Source: CAZMGV01 sp964621525 [NCBI: uncultured bacterium] (GTDB lineage: Bacteria > JAGRBM01). From it: 64,000 bases of DNA. The notes beneath the pieces were generated by a model. The model was not told the DNA's origin and ran no database searches. It saw nothing but the letters and a program-made list of their open reading frames with translations. The stretch lies in assembly GCA_964621525.1 (NCBI GenBank), contig CAZUMS010000007.1, positions 1 through 64,000 on the forward strand, in the 5' to 3' direction. Numbering within the stretch: the first letter of the stretch is position 1; the number at the start of each line of letters is the position of its first letter. The position numbers and the translations under genes were made by a program. Shown here piece by piece: positions 8,752 to 18,061 of this stretch.

Positions 8752-9996
8752 TTAGAAAAACTCTGCGAACGTCTCCCGGACTCCGCGCCCGAGACGCGAG
8801 AACAGGCCGTCGCCCGCCCCCCGCCGGCCGCCCGCACGGGCACCGGCTCCGAACATCCGGTACTTGCTGCCGTACTGAACCAGGCCGATCGGCGTCGCGA
8901 AGCGCGGGTCATGGACCATGTCCACAAGCCCGCCGATGCCGGAGGGCTCGCCCACCCGCGCCGGCAGGTCGAGCACGCGCTCGGCCACATCCGCGATACC
9001 TGCAAGCGAGGCCGTTCCGCCGGTGATGACACAGCCGGCGGCCAGCAGGTTCTTGAATCCCGAACGGATCAGTTCGCTGTCAATCAGCGTGAAAATCTCG
9101 TCCACGCGCGGTTCGACGATCTGGGCGAGCGTCTTGCGCTCCACGCGGCGCGGCGGGCGGCCGCCCACGCCCGAAACCTCGATCATCTCTTCGTCGGCGA
9201 CCATCGACAGGCTCGCGCAGCCGTGCTGGATCTTGACCTTTTCGGCCTCCTGACTCGGCGTACGGAGCCCCTGCGCGACGTCCTTGGTAATATGCTGGCC
9301 CGCCACCGGAACCACCGCGGTATGCCGGATCGCTCCGTTGATGTAGATGGCGATGTCGCAGGTGCCGCCACCGATGTCGAACAGGGCGACGCCGAGTTCC
9401 TTCTCATCGGGCGTAAGCACCGCCTCCCCGGAAGCGATCTGGGTAAGCACGATATCGGAGACGTGCAGCCCCGAACGGTGGCAGCTTTTCATGATGTTCT
9501 GCACGCTGGAGGCGAGTCCGGTGACGATGTGGACCCGGGCCTCAAGCCGGACGGCACTCATGCCCAGCGGATCGCGCACGTTGTCCTGGTCGTCAACGAT
9601 GAAATCCTGCGGCAGGATGTGGACGATCTCCCGGTCGGCCGGCAGCGGAACGGCGCGGGCGGCTTCGACGACGCGCTGGATATCCACGTCGCGGATCTCG
9701 TTGTTCTTCACCGCGATAAGGCCGGTAGAATTGAACCCCTTGATGTGCGAGCCCGCGATACCGGCGTATACCGACTCGACCTTCACCCCCGACATCGTCT
9801 CGACTTCGTAGAGGGCGTGCTTGATCGCTTCGACCGTGTGCTCGATGTTGACGACCACGCCCCGGGAAAGCCCCCGGGACGGTGCCGTTCCGACGCCCAC
9901 CACTTCGAGCTCGTTGTCGCGTATCTCGGCAACGACCGCACAGACCTTTGTCGTTCCGATATCGAGCCCCGCGAGAATCTCCTCACGCTTTGCCAT
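8752..9996 (-). CDS. ftsA: Cell division protein FtsA (actin-like)
   Basis: The 414-aa FtsA tethers FtsZ to the inner membrane and recruits later divisome proteins. The actin-fold phosphate loops are [15 protein letters not shown] near residue 8 and [15 protein letters not shown] near residue 203; the adenosine motif is [12 protein letters not shown] near 320. The 1C subdomain lies between the two phosphate loops, as in all FtsA proteins. The C-terminus ends in an amphipathic, Arg/Phe-rich helix ([18 protein letters not shown]), the expected membrane-targeting sequence. It sits between ftsQ (59-bp gap) and ftsZ (122-bp gap). Confidence 0.97.
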   Translation of the reverse strand: MAKREEILAGLDIGTTKVCAVVAEIRDNELEVVGVGTAPSRGLSRGVVVNIEHTVEAIKHALYEVETMSGVKVESVYAGIAGSHIKGFNSTGLIAVKNNEIRDVDIQRVVEAARAVPLPADREIVHILPQDFIVDDQDNVRDPLGMSAVRLEARVHIVTGLASSVQNIMKSCHRSGLHVSDIVLTQIASGEAVLTPDEKELGVALFDIGGGTCDIAIYINGAIRHTAVVPVAGQHITKDVAQGLRTPSQEAEKVKIQHGCASLSMVADEEMIEVSGVGGRPPRRVERKTLAQIVEPRVDEIFTLIDSELIRSGFKNLLAAGCVITGGTASLAGIADVAERVLDLPARVGEPSGIGGLVDMVHDPRFATPIGLVQYGSKYRMFGAGARAGGRRGAGDGLFSRLGRGVRETFAEFF

Positions 9997-10055
9997 GGCT
10001 ATCTCCCTGATTTTCCTGCGCCGTCCGGTGCTCCTTTAGCCCTCTGTGCCTTTTC

Positions 10056-10997
10056 TCAAATCTCTAGACTTTTCTTCTGTCCGGCCGCTCCCGGCGCGCT
10101 GCCCGCACCCGGAAGCTGGACCGGTATCTCGCGCGGGCCGGCCGGCTGGATCCCCGCCCCGCCGCCCGGACCAGCCGGGTCCGCCGCCGGAGGCGTGCGC
10201 AGCTTGAGCACGGCCATCCGCTGCGATCGGAAGTCGATGGAGCCGACATCGAGGCCCCGGTCCTCCAGGTCGAGAAAAATCGCCTGAAGCTGTTTCCACT
10301 TGACGTCCCACGGCACCAGGCCGAGGTGTACCACCGGCACCGCCTCCGACGAATAGAGCGACATGCCCCGGCCCGCCTCCCAGCGGATCTCCTCGAGCGA
10401 GTCGAGATCGGGGCGGCCGCCCCTTCCGATCAGCGCCAGCAACGCGACCGCATCCGAGACGGCTTCAAGCGAAGCGGCGTCCTTGCGCCGGATCTGGGCG
10501 ATGTCGATACCCGTGAGGATGGGGAAGTCGGTATTGTCGGAATCCCGGACCGTCTTGAAGACCTTGCCGGCAGACGACACGTAGTAGAGACCGCCGCTCT
10601 GGAGGATCGCCACCGGAACGTGCTCGGTGACATCGACGACCAGCGTCGAGGGAAGACGGCGGTATACCCGGGCCGAGGCCACCCAGGGGTGCTTTTCCAC
10701 GTCTTCCTTGAGGCGCCCCAGTTCCAGCTTGAACAGGTTCTGGTCCGGACCGAGCGCCAGCAGTCCGGCGATGTCGCCCGCCGCCGCCCGTTCGTTATGC
10801 AGCACGATCACCTGCTTCACGTTGAAATGCGGGCTCTCGCTCACCGCCCGCCAGAGGGCGTAGCCGCCGCCCACGAACACCCCGGCCGCAAGCAGCGCCA
10901 CCAGAAGCCCCGCTCCGGCACGGAGCAGCGGGCTCCGGCCCTCCCGGGGCTTCTTCCGGCGATTGGCCGGACGGCGCAGGGTGATCGTGCGGTTCAT
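10056..10997 (-). CDS. ftsQ: Cell division protein FtsQ/DivIB
   Basis: This 313-aa bitopic protein links early and late divisome proteins. A basic cytoplasmic tail (RRPANRRKKPREGR) precedes one membrane helix (about residues 24-50). A periplasmic POTRA-type domain follows (FNVKQVIVLHNERAAAGDIAGLL, then NLFKLELGRLKEDVEKHPWVASARVYRRLPSTLVVDVTEH), which is the most recognisable part. The C-terminal 50 residues are Pro/Gly/Ala-rich and not conserved. The start is the ATG at 10997, one base after the ddl stop; the frame extends upstream inside ddl but that part is a shadow. Confidence 0.93.
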   Translation of the reverse strand: MNRTITLRRPANRRKKPREGRSPLLRAGAGLLVALLAAGVFVGGGYALWRAVSESPHFNVKQVIVLHNERAAAGDIAGLLALGPDQNLFKLELGRLKEDVEKHPWVASARVYRRLPSTLVVDVTEHVPVAILQSGGLYYVSSAGKVFKTVRDSDNTDFPILTGIDIAQIRRKDAASLEAVSDAVALLALIGRGGRPDLDSLEEIRWEAGRGMSLYSSEAVPVVHLGLVPWDVKWKQLQAIFLDLEDRGLDVGSIDFRSQRMAVLKLRTPPAADPAGPGGGAGIQPAGPREIPVQLPGAGSAPGAAGQKKSLEI

Positions 10998-10998
10998 C

Positions 10999-11973
10999 TC
11001 AGCGCTTCTTTCCCTTTCCGCCGAGCTTGAGCGATGCGGTGTCCAGTATCCGTTCGCAGAGCTGCGGGAACGGGATTCCGGCCCGCGCCGCAATCTTGGG
11101 GACGAGGGACAGCTCGGTCATTCCGGGCAGTGTGTTCACCTCGAGGACGTAGTTCTCGAACGTGTCGGTCACGATGAAATCGATCCGCGAGAGGCCGTCG
11201 CAGCCTGTCACCTTGTGAGCGAGGATCGCGTCGGCCGAAAGCCGGTGCTCGATCACCGTATCGAGCGGGGCCGGAACCAGATACTCGGTCTCGCCCTTCG
11301 TATATTTCGCCTTGTAGTCGTAGAACTCGCGACGGGTACGGATCTCGACCGTTCCGAGGGCACGGTCCCCGAGGACGGCAACGGCGATTTCGCGGCCCTT
11401 CACGTACCGCTCGACGATGACCTTCTGGCTGTAACCGAATGCGTCGCGCAGTGCATCGGCGAGCTTCGCCCGGGTCTTCACGATGGAAACGCCGACGGAC
11501 GAGCCCTCGTCATTGGGTTTGACCACGACCGGGTAGCCGAACGGCGAATTATAGGCCTTCGCGGCTGCCGGGGTCCCGTACTGACGGACATCCAGTTCCA
11601 CGAACGGCGCTTCGGTCAGGCCAGCCGCGCGGAAAATCTTCTTTGCCGCCGCTTTGTCCATGCTGATGGCCGCCGAGGTGACACCGGGGCCTGTGTACGG
11701 AATACCGGCGATCTCGAGGAGCCCCTGGACGCAGCCGTCCTCGCCGTACTTGCCGTGGAGGGCATTGAACACGACGTCCACCTTCTTCTGAATCAGGACC
11801 TGGGCGAGATCGCGGCCTGCATCGATATCGACGACGCTATAGCCGAGACTCTTCAGTGCGCCGGAAATGGCCTTACCCGAGCGGAGCGAGACGTCACGCT
11901 CGCTCGAGAGTCCGCCCATGAGGACTCCGACCTTTTTCTGCTTCCAGGGATGTTCCGCTGCCATGTGACTCAT
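10999..11973 (-). CDS. ddl: D-alanine-D-alanine ligase
   Basis: The ATP-grasp enzyme joins two D-alanines for the peptidoglycan pentapeptide. The 324-aa product shows KKVGVLMGGLSSERDVSLRSG at the N-terminus, the ATP-binding segment KPNDEGSSVGVSIV, and the C-terminal metal-binding VLEVNTLPGMTELSLVPK. I chose the ATG at 11973 because AAGGA lies just upstream and the murB stop (11981) precedes it. Starts at 12006 (inside murB) and 11964 are less supported. The gap to murB is 7 bases and to ftsQ one base, so it is cotranscribed and probably coupled. Confidence 0.96.
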   Translation of the reverse strand: MSHMAAEHPWKQKKVGVLMGGLSSERDVSLRSGKAISGALKSLGYSVVDIDAGRDLAQVLIQKKVDVVFNALHGKYGEDGCVQGLLEIAGIPYTGPGVTSAAISMDKAAAKKIFRAAGLTEAPFVELDVRQYGTPAAAKAYNSPFGYPVVVKPNDEGSSVGVSIVKTRAKLADALRDAFGYSQKVIVERYVKGREIAVAVLGDRALGTVEIRTRREFYDYKAKYTKGETEYLVPAPLDTVIEHRLSADAILAHKVTGCDGLSRIDFIVTDTFENYVLEVNTLPGMTELSLVPKIAARAGIPFPQLCERILDTASLKLGGKGKKR

Positions 11974-11980
11974 AATCCTT

Positions 11981-12940
11981 TCAGCGAGCCACGCCCGGCT
12001 CGCCAATCACCTGTATTTCCATTTCCAGTTCCATGCCGGATTTCTCCGCTACCATGCGACGGACATGCTGAATCACCGCTTCTACGTCTCTCGCCATCGC
12101 CCCCGGCGACCCGACGATGAAATTCGCGTGCAACTCGCTCACACGGGCTCCGCCCACGGCGTAACCCTTGAGTCCCGCGGCCTCGATGAGCCGCCCCGCA
12201 TGGTCTCCCGGAGGGTTCTTGAAGATAGATCCCGCGTTGGGTTCCGAGAGCGGCTGGGTCGCCGTCCGGTGGGACGAAAACGAACGGAGCCGGTCCTTCG
12301 CTTCCGCCACATCGCCCGAGGGCACGGCCAGTTCCGCCCATGCGACGGCATCTCCGGCCGCAAGACCGCTCCGCCGGTAGGCAAGACGGAGCGCTTCCAG
12401 CGGGCGCGTCTCGATATCGCCTCCGCCGGTCACAATGCAGGCCCTGGTCAGGAACTCCCGGATTTCCCCTCCGTGCGCACCGGCATTCATCCGCACTGCG
12501 CCCCCGACAGTGCCCGGAATCAGCCCCAGGAACTCGAGCCCAACGAGTCCCCGGCCGTGGCAGAACTTCACAATCTGTGCATTTAGCGCACCACCCCCCG
12601 CCCGTACAAGGGTCCGCCCGTCGTTCGTACCGATTTCCTCGATCCGTTCGAACCCGCCGCCAAGCACCACGATCACACCGGGGAAACCCCCATCCCTTAC
12701 AAGAAGATTCGTCCCGCGACCCAGCAGGAACCGCTCTACGCCTTCCTGGGCACAAAGCCTCACCAGCGCCGCGAGTTCCTCCGCTGTGTGAACCTCGGCG
12801 AACAGCGCCGCCGGGCCACCCAGACGGAAGGCCGTATGGCGGGCAAGTGGTTCGTCCCGGCGCAGACGGGCACCGAGCAGCGCCTGGAGTTCTTCTCCCA
12901 CGCGCTCCACGCCGCCCGATATTCTCTGTGCCGCCGCCAT
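11981..12940 (-). CDS. murB: UDP-N-acetylenolpyruvoylglucosamine reductase
   Basis: MurB reduces UDP-GlcNAc-enolpyruvate to UDP-MurNAc using FAD and NADPH. The 319-aa protein has the FAD-binding motifs LGRGTNLLVRDGG and GLEFLGLIPGTVGGAVRMNAGAHGGE, and the substrate/catalytic region NAGSIFKNPPGDHAGRLIE, with Ser as proton donor. The C-terminal HANFIVG segment is also present. This is the short MurB type found with murC in many dcw clusters. The ATG at 12940 is preferred over GTG 12946 because an AGGGG lies six bases before it; it begins two bases after the murC stop. Confidence 0.96.
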   Translation of the reverse strand: MAAAQRISGGVERVGEELQALLGARLRRDEPLARHTAFRLGGPAALFAEVHTAEELAALVRLCAQEGVERFLLGRGTNLLVRDGGFPGVIVVLGGGFERIEEIGTNDGRTLVRAGGGALNAQIVKFCHGRGLVGLEFLGLIPGTVGGAVRMNAGAHGGEIREFLTRACIVTGGGDIETRPLEALRLAYRRSGLAAGDAVAWAELAVPSGDVAEAKDRLRSFSSHRTATQPLSEPNAGSIFKNPPGDHAGRLIEAAGLKGYAVGGARVSELHANFIVGSPGAMARDVEAVIQHVRRMVAEKSGMELEMEIQVIGEPGVAR

Positions 12941-12942
12941 GA

Positions 12943-14340
12943 TCACCCTGCGGAACCTCCCGCTGCCCGGCGCTCCAGGGCTGCGAGGACTTCCTCGCCC
13001 ACCTGATAGACATTGCCCGCGCCGAGCGTGATGAACAGGTCGCCGTCCAGCAGCTCGGAGGGGAGAGCTGCAGCGGCTTCCTTCACGGAGCCTGCCGCCT
13101 GAACCTTACGGACGCCCCGGGCCTGAAGCCCTTTCACGAGCGCCTCGGCCGAGATCCCCGCGATGGGCGCCTCCCCGGCCGGATAGATGTCGCAGATCCA
13201 AAGCGCATCGGCGTCGTTAAAGCAGGTCATGAATTCGTCGAACAGCGACTGGGTTCGCGAAAACCTGTGCGGCTGGAAGCAGACGACGATCCGCCGTCCG
13301 GGACAGGCGCGCCGGGCGGTTTCGAGGGTCGCCCGGATCTCCGCCGGATGATGGCCATAGTCGTCCACCACGAGGATGCCGCCCGCCTCGCCACGTATCT
13401 CGAACCGGCGGTGGACGCCCGTGAACCGCTCAAGTCCGGCAAGGATCTTCGGCAGCGGAATCCCCAGTTCAAGCCCTACGGCAACAGCGGCCAGCGAGTT
13501 CTGGACGTTGTGGCGGCCGGGAACGCTCAGACGGACCTCGGCGCCCTCGCGGCCGTCGACGACGAGCCGGTAAACGCTTCCGAAGCCTTCGGTGCGGATG
13601 TCCACAGCCTGGATATCGGCTGCGGCGGCAAAGCCGTACGTGCGGATTCGCCGCGTTACCTGCGGAAGAATCGACTGGACCTCGGGATGGTCAATGCAGG
13701 CGACCACAAGGCCGAAGAACGGTACCTTGTTGGCAAAGTCGATGAATGCCTGCCTGTAGTTGGCGAAACTGCCCCAGTAGTCGAGATGTTCGGCGTCGAT
13801 ATTTGTGATGACGTTGATGGAGCTGGCCAACCGGAGGAACGTGCCGTCGGACTCGTCCGCCTCGGCGACGAAGAATTCGCCTGCACCGGGCCGGGCATGC
13901 GAGCCGAATACCCGGAGCCGGCCGCCGACAATCACCGTCGGATCCAGGGCGCCCGTCTCCAGCACGAGGCCCACCATGGAGGTCGTCGTGGTCTTGCCGT
14001 GGGTGCCCGCAATGGCGACGCCGTATTTCATCCGCATCAGCTCGGCGAGCATCTCGGCGCGTGGGATCACCATAATGCCGCGTTCCCGGGCGGCGGCAGC
14101 CTCGGGGTTCGAGACTGGAATCGCCGTCGAAAGGACAACCACGTCCGCACCCTCGATGTTCTCCGCCCGGTGGCCCTCGAAGACCTTCGCCCCAAGCGCC
14201 TCGAGCCGGCGGGTCGTTTCCGACGGCTTCAGGTCGGAACCCGATACCGGATACCCGCGGTTCAGAAGAATCTCCGCAATTCCGCTCATGCCGGAACCGC
14301 CGATGCCCACGAGGTGGATTTTTTTCAGTCTGCCGTACAT
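12943..14340 (-). CDS. murC: UDP-N-acetylmuramate-L-alanine ligase
   Basis: MurC adds L-alanine to UDP-MurNAc with ATP, the first step of peptide-stem assembly. The 465-aa protein has the N-terminal UDP-binding Rossmann motif HLVGIGGSGMSGIAE, the Mur-ligase P-loop GTHGKTTTT at residues 112-120, and the central EADESDGTFL and NIDAEHLDYWGS motifs. The C-terminal domain contains DDYGHHPAEIRATL and FQPHRFSRT. Length is typical. It lies downstream of murG after an unusual 122-bp noncoding gap, the largest interruption in the mur part of the cluster. Confidence 0.97.
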   Translation of the reverse strand: MYGRLKKIHLVGIGGSGMSGIAEILLNRGYPVSGSDLKPSETTRRLEALGAKVFEGHRAENIEGADVVVLSTAIPVSNPEAAAARERGIMVIPRAEMLAELMRMKYGVAIAGTHGKTTTTSMVGLVLETGALDPTVIVGGRLRVFGSHARPGAGEFFVAEADESDGTFLRLASSINVITNIDAEHLDYWGSFANYRQAFIDFANKVPFFGLVVACIDHPEVQSILPQVTRRIRTYGFAAAADIQAVDIRTEGFGSVYRLVVDGREGAEVRLSVPGRHNVQNSLAAVAVGLELGIPLPKILAGLERFTGVHRRFEIRGEAGGILVVDDYGHHPAEIRATLETARRACPGRRIVVCFQPHRFSRTQSLFDEFMTCFNDADALWICDIYPAGEAPIAGISAEALVKGLQARGVRKVQAAGSVKEAAAALPSELLDGDLFITLGAGNVYQVGEEVLAALERRAAGGSAG

Positions 14341-14435
14341 TGCACTCTACTCCTCACCGGCGCGGCCTCCCCTCACCTTCCGGTGCGGCCATCGCCAACC
14401 CTTTTGCCTGACATCCCGCCTGCCGTGCCCGCTCC

Positions 14436-14447
14436 CCGGGGCCCCGG
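14436..14447. other. GC-only palindrome in the murG-murC gap
   Basis: CCGGGGCCCCGG is a perfect 12-bp palindrome inside the 122-bp gap between murG and murC, 16 bases after the murG stop. In RNA it cannot form a stable hairpin alone because there is no loop. No start codon with a ribosome site or T tract is near it. The rest of the gap shows nothing recognisable. Confidence 0.3.
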
Positions 14448-14462
14448 CCGGCGGCCATTTAC

Positions 14463-15575
14463 CTATGCCGCCTTCCGGCCCTCCGTATGCGGCTGCCCGC
14501 CGTTTCTCCCCAGATCCGACAGGCAGATATCCACGATTTCCTTTGCCGCGTCCGGATGTCCGAACCGGCGCATCGCCTCGCTCATTACCAAAAGCCGCTG
14601 GCGGTCCCCGAGCAGCGAAACTATTTCCTTCGACAGCTTTTCCTCCGTCGCTTCGCCCTGCGGAACAAGCAGGGCGCCGCCGCCGGCCACGCAGTCCCTG
14701 GCATTCATCGTCTGGTGATCGTCGGTCGCGAACGGGAACGGAATGAACAGCGCGGGACGCCCAAAGGCGGCGATCTCCGCCACCGTGGAGGCGCCCGAGC
14801 GGCTCACCACCAGCGTGGCGCTTTCGATCAGCGATGCCATGTCGTCCACAAACTCCACTGCCTTCGCGCCGGCGGGTTCACCCGCATACAGCTTTTCCGT
14901 TGCGGCGAGGTTCCCCCGGCCGCACTGATGCACCCAGCCGGTGAGCCCTGCCGGAAGGCGCTTCCAGACCGGAGGCATCCGCTCGTTCAGGAATTTCGCT
15001 CCCTGCGAACCGCCGAGCACGACGACGGAGTTCTGCTCCGGCAGGGCTTTCGACGAGGATGCACGGCGGCGGATATCCGACCGGATGGGATTGCCCGTAA
15101 TTACTGCCTTTCGGACCGGGAACTGCGCGCGTGCCCCTTCGAACCCGAGGAATACCCGGCGGACGATCCGGCCGAGAATCCGGTTCGTGAATCCTGCCCG
15201 GGAGTTCTGCTCCTGCACGGCAGTGAATCTGCCCAGAAGTCTCGCCGCCAGCACGACTGGCCCCGATGCATAGCCGCCGACCCCGAGTACGATGTCCGGC
15301 TGGAACCGGCGGACGATCTGGAGCGAGCCCGCGAACGCCAGCGGCAGCTTCATGAGGTTTTTCAGCTTGGACACGAAACCGAGACCTTTAAGCCCCGCCA
15401 CTTCGATAAACTCATGCGGGAGTTTCCGTTCCGGCAGCACTCTCGCTTCGATGCCGTTCCGTGTGCCCACGAACAGAACCTCGTTCTCCGGACTGCGGGC
15501 GAGGAACTCCTCCGCCACCGCAATTCCGGGGAACAGGTGCCCGCCGGTGCCGCCGCCTGCCACAAGCAGTTTCAT
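14463..15575 (-). CDS. murG: Lipid II synthase MurG (GT-B glycosyltransferase)
   Basis: MurG transfers GlcNAc from UDP-GlcNAc to lipid I at the cytoplasmic face of the inner membrane. The 370-aa protein begins with the hallmark MKLLVAGGGTGGHLFPG. The linker motif VGGYASGPVVLAA and the UDP-GlcNAc site LGGSQGAKFLNE are present. The C-terminal donor-binding region SRSGASTVAEIAAFGRPALFIPFPFATDDHQTMNA also matches the family. A hydrophobic/basic patch near residue 75 (FVSKLKNLMKLPLAFAGSL) fits its membrane contact. It overlaps ftsW by four bases. Confidence 0.97.
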   Translation of the reverse strand: MKLLVAGGGTGGHLFPGIAVAEEFLARSPENEVLFVGTRNGIEARVLPERKLPHEFIEVAGLKGLGFVSKLKNLMKLPLAFAGSLQIVRRFQPDIVLGVGGYASGPVVLAARLLGRFTAVQEQNSRAGFTNRILGRIVRRVFLGFEGARAQFPVRKAVITGNPIRSDIRRRASSSKALPEQNSVVVLGGSQGAKFLNERMPPVWKRLPAGLTGWVHQCGRGNLAATEKLYAGEPAGAKAVEFVDDMASLIESATLVVSRSGASTVAEIAAFGRPALFIPFPFATDDHQTMNARDCVAGGGALLVPQGEATEEKLSKEIVSLLGDRQRLLVMSEAMRRFGHPDAAKEIVDICLSDLGRNGGQPHTEGRKAA

Positions 15576-16714
15576 GCGGAGGTCCTCCGGGCGACGGCCA
15601 GCAGCATGCCGATCAGCCAGAAATGGACGATCAGGCTCGATGCGCCGACCGAGAAAAACGGCAACGGGAGCCCCTTGGTGGGGGCAAGGCCCATGACCAC
15701 TGCAAGGTTAAAGAACGCCTCGGCGGCGATGAGGATCGAAACCCCCGCCGCGATCAGCATTTCGAACCGGTTGTCCGCCCGGTTCGCCACCCGGATCCCC
15801 GACAGGATCAGCCACAGGAACAGGACGACCACGAGAATGACGCCGATAAATCCGGCTTCTTCTGCCAGCACGCTGAAGATAAAATCCGTGTGTGCCTCCG
15901 GCAGGAAATGCAGCTTCTGACGGGAATCACCGAGGCCGACCCCCGTGACTCCACCCTTGGCGAAGGCGATAAGCGATTGCACGAGCTGGAAACCCGAATC
16001 CTTCGAATTTTCCCAGGGCCGCAGGAATGCCGTTACGCGCTGCATGCGCCATGGGGTGAAAACGATCATCGCAGCCACCCCGGCCATACCCGCAAGACCG
16101 AGCGAAGCGAGGTGCAGCAGACGGGCGCCAGCCACAAAGAGCATCCCGAAAACCACAAGACCGACCACAACCGTGGTGCCAAGATCCGGCTGAATCAGAA
16201 TTAGCGCCAGCGCCGGTGCCGGGACGAGCAGAGCAGGCAGGAAACCTCCCGTCCATGACTCGAGGCGCTCGTCCTGCGCCATGGACGAGAGACCCCGGGC
16301 CATGACGAGAATGACAGCGAGTTTGGCGAACTCGGAAGGCTGAAACGACAGCCCGGCGATCCGGAACCAGCGGCGGGCACCGTTCGCTTCGGTGCCGATT
16401 CCCGGAATCAGCACGGCGATCAGCATCAGAATGGCCAGCGCATAAAAAGGCGTGCCGAATTTCGCCCATTTGGAGGGATCGGTCTTCAGGGTAATGAAAG
16501 CCAGCACCATGCCGATACCGGCACCGATTCCCTGACGGATCAGATAATGGAACTCGTCACCGTAGAGTTCCTTCGCCCGGAGGCCGCTGGCGCTGAACAC
16601 CATCACGAGCCCGATCACGAGCAGGAACCCCACGGGCAGCACGATGCCGGCCGCTGACGGATGCGTTTTGGCTTCCATCGACCGGCGGACGAGGCGGCGG
16701 GCGGCTTCTTTCAC
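15572..16714 (-). CDS. ftsW: Peptidoglycan polymerase FtsW (SEDS family)
   Basis: This 380-aa polytopic membrane protein polymerises lipid II at the division site together with the FtsI transpeptidase. About ten hydrophobic segments are visible. SEDS signatures include FSASGLRA near the N-terminus, GIGTEANGARRWFRIAGLSFQPSEFAKLA before the central helices, ILIQPDLGTTVVV, and GLGDSRQKLHFLPEAHTDFIFSVLAEEAGFIG. The extended cytoplasmic N-terminus (MKEAARRLVRRSMEAKTHPS) is basic. It overlaps murD and murG by four bases on each side, indicating tight translational coupling. FtsW rather than RodA is assigned from its place in the dcw cluster. Confidence 0.96.
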   Translation of the reverse strand: MKEAARRLVRRSMEAKTHPSAAGIVLPVGFLLVIGLVMVFSASGLRAKELYGDEFHYLIRQGIGAGIGMVLAFITLKTDPSKWAKFGTPFYALAILMLIAVLIPGIGTEANGARRWFRIAGLSFQPSEFAKLAVILVMARGLSSMAQDERLESWTGGFLPALLVPAPALALILIQPDLGTTVVVGLVVFGMLFVAGARLLHLASLGLAGMAGVAAMIVFTPWRMQRVTAFLRPWENSKDSGFQLVQSLIAFAKGGVTGVGLGDSRQKLHFLPEAHTDFIFSVLAEEAGFIGVILVVVLFLWLILSGIRVANRADNRFEMLIAAGVSILIAAEAFFNLAVVMGLAPTKGLPLPFFSVGASSLIVHFWLIGMLLAVARRTSA

Positions 16715-18057
16715 AGCCTGGCCACCTCCTGCTCGAACACTTCACCCCGGTGGGCATAGTTCCTGAACTGGTCGAAGCTGGAGCAGGCCGGTGCCAGCAG
16801 CACAGTGTCGCCCGAAACCGCAGCCTTCCGGGCAAGTTTCACGGCGTCCGGAAGAAATTCGGCTGTCTCTACCGGAACCGGGCCGCGAAGTTCTCCGGCC
16901 AGACGGTCGCGGGATGAACCGAACGCGATAACGTGTTTCACGTTCCGGCCAAGTTTCTCGCGGATCGGACCGTAGCTTCCACCCTTTTCGATACCGCCCA
17001 CGAGCAGGACAACGCCGGAAGGGAACCCCTCGAGGGCCCGAACGACCGCACCGACGTTGGTTGCCTTGGAATCGTTGAAATAGGAGACGCCGTCCAGAAC
17101 CCGGACCAGCTCGCACCGGTGACGCAGGCCCCTGAACTCGCGGACCGTTTTTTCGATCGCCTCCCAGGACGCGCCCATGAGCCGAGCACCCAGGATCGAG
17201 GCGGCGAGATTCTCCCGGTTATGGAGTCCCTTGAGCGGCGACACCGCGAGATCGATGCTCCGGCTTTCGCCGTTCAGCCGGATTTCAGCCAAAGCGCCCT
17301 TTACCGAAACCCCTTCGCCCGGAAGCACGGCACCGTTGGCGGAGAACCAGACCTTCCGGCAGGAGAGCCCACCGGCCCGGTTCACGATGGCGGGGTCATC
17401 CGCCGAGAGTACCGCCCAGTCACCGGGACCCATGGCACGAAATACCCGGAACTTGGCCGCCGCATAGGCATCGAACGACGGGTAACGGTCCAGGTGATCT
17501 TCCGTGATGTTCAGGAGGATCGATACCACGGGCCGGAACTTTTCGACCGTCTCGCACTGGTAGGACGACACCTCGAACACGATCGAATCGAAAGGACGTC
17601 CGGCTGCTTCGAATACCGGGGTTCCAAGGTTCCCGCCCACGAACAAGGTCCAACCTGAAGCCTTGAGGAACTCGCCTACGAGCGTCGTCGTCGTGGACTT
17701 TCCGTTGGTTCCCCCGATCACGATGACTGGGCCCTGGAGATCGGGCCAGACCGTTTCGAGATCGCCGGTGAGGCGGATACCCCGGGCAGCAGCCTCGGCG
17801 AGCGGCGGACTTGCCAGAGGTACACCGGGACTCACCATCACGAAAGCCACCCCGGCGAAGAACGCCTCAGGATGGCCGCCAAGGAAGGTCTCGGCTTTCA
17901 GGGAATCCACAACGGCCTTCGTCTCGGCATCCAGCTCCGTACGGGTGTCGGAGACGCGGAGCCGCGCCCCGCCGGCCGCAAGGTAGCGGCAGGCCGAGAG
18001 GCCGGTCTTGCCCAGCCCCACAACCCCTACCGTCTGTCCTTCGTACCGGCCGCTCAC
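16711..18057 (-). CDS. murD: UDP-N-acetylmuramoyl-L-alanine-D-glutamate ligase
   Basis: MurD adds D-glutamate to UDP-MurNAc-L-Ala. The 448-aa protein has the N-terminal UDP-binding motif VVGLGKTGLSACRYL, the P-loop GGTNGKSTTTTLVGEF at about 115-130, and the central NITEDHLDRYPSFDAYA motif. The carbamylated-lysine region and the C-terminal SYFNDSKATNVGAVVRAL follow; this last motif is characteristic of MurD. Length is typical (about 440-460). Four bases separate it from mraY and it overlaps ftsW by four. Confidence 0.97.
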   Translation of the reverse strand: MSGRYEGQTVGVVGLGKTGLSACRYLAAGGARLRVSDTRTELDAETKAVVDSLKAETFLGGHPEAFFAGVAFVMVSPGVPLASPPLAEAAARGIRLTGDLETVWPDLQGPVIVIGGTNGKSTTTTLVGEFLKASGWTLFVGGNLGTPVFEAAGRPFDSIVFEVSSYQCETVEKFRPVVSILLNITEDHLDRYPSFDAYAAAKFRVFRAMGPGDWAVLSADDPAIVNRAGGLSCRKVWFSANGAVLPGEGVSVKGALAEIRLNGESRSIDLAVSPLKGLHNRENLAASILGARLMGASWEAIEKTVREFRGLRHRCELVRVLDGVSYFNDSKATNVGAVVRALEGFPSGVVLLVGGIEKGGSYGPIREKLGRNVKHVIAFGSSRDRLAGELRGPVPVETAEFLPDAVKLARKAAVSGDTVLLAPACSSFDQFRNYAHRGEVFEQEVARL

Positions 18058-18061
18058 GTCA

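Noticed and set aside
11970-13013. A 347-codon minus-strand frame overlapping murB
   Set aside because: It is a shifted reading of murB and the murC end, Arg/Gly-rich without any motif, while murB itself is clear.
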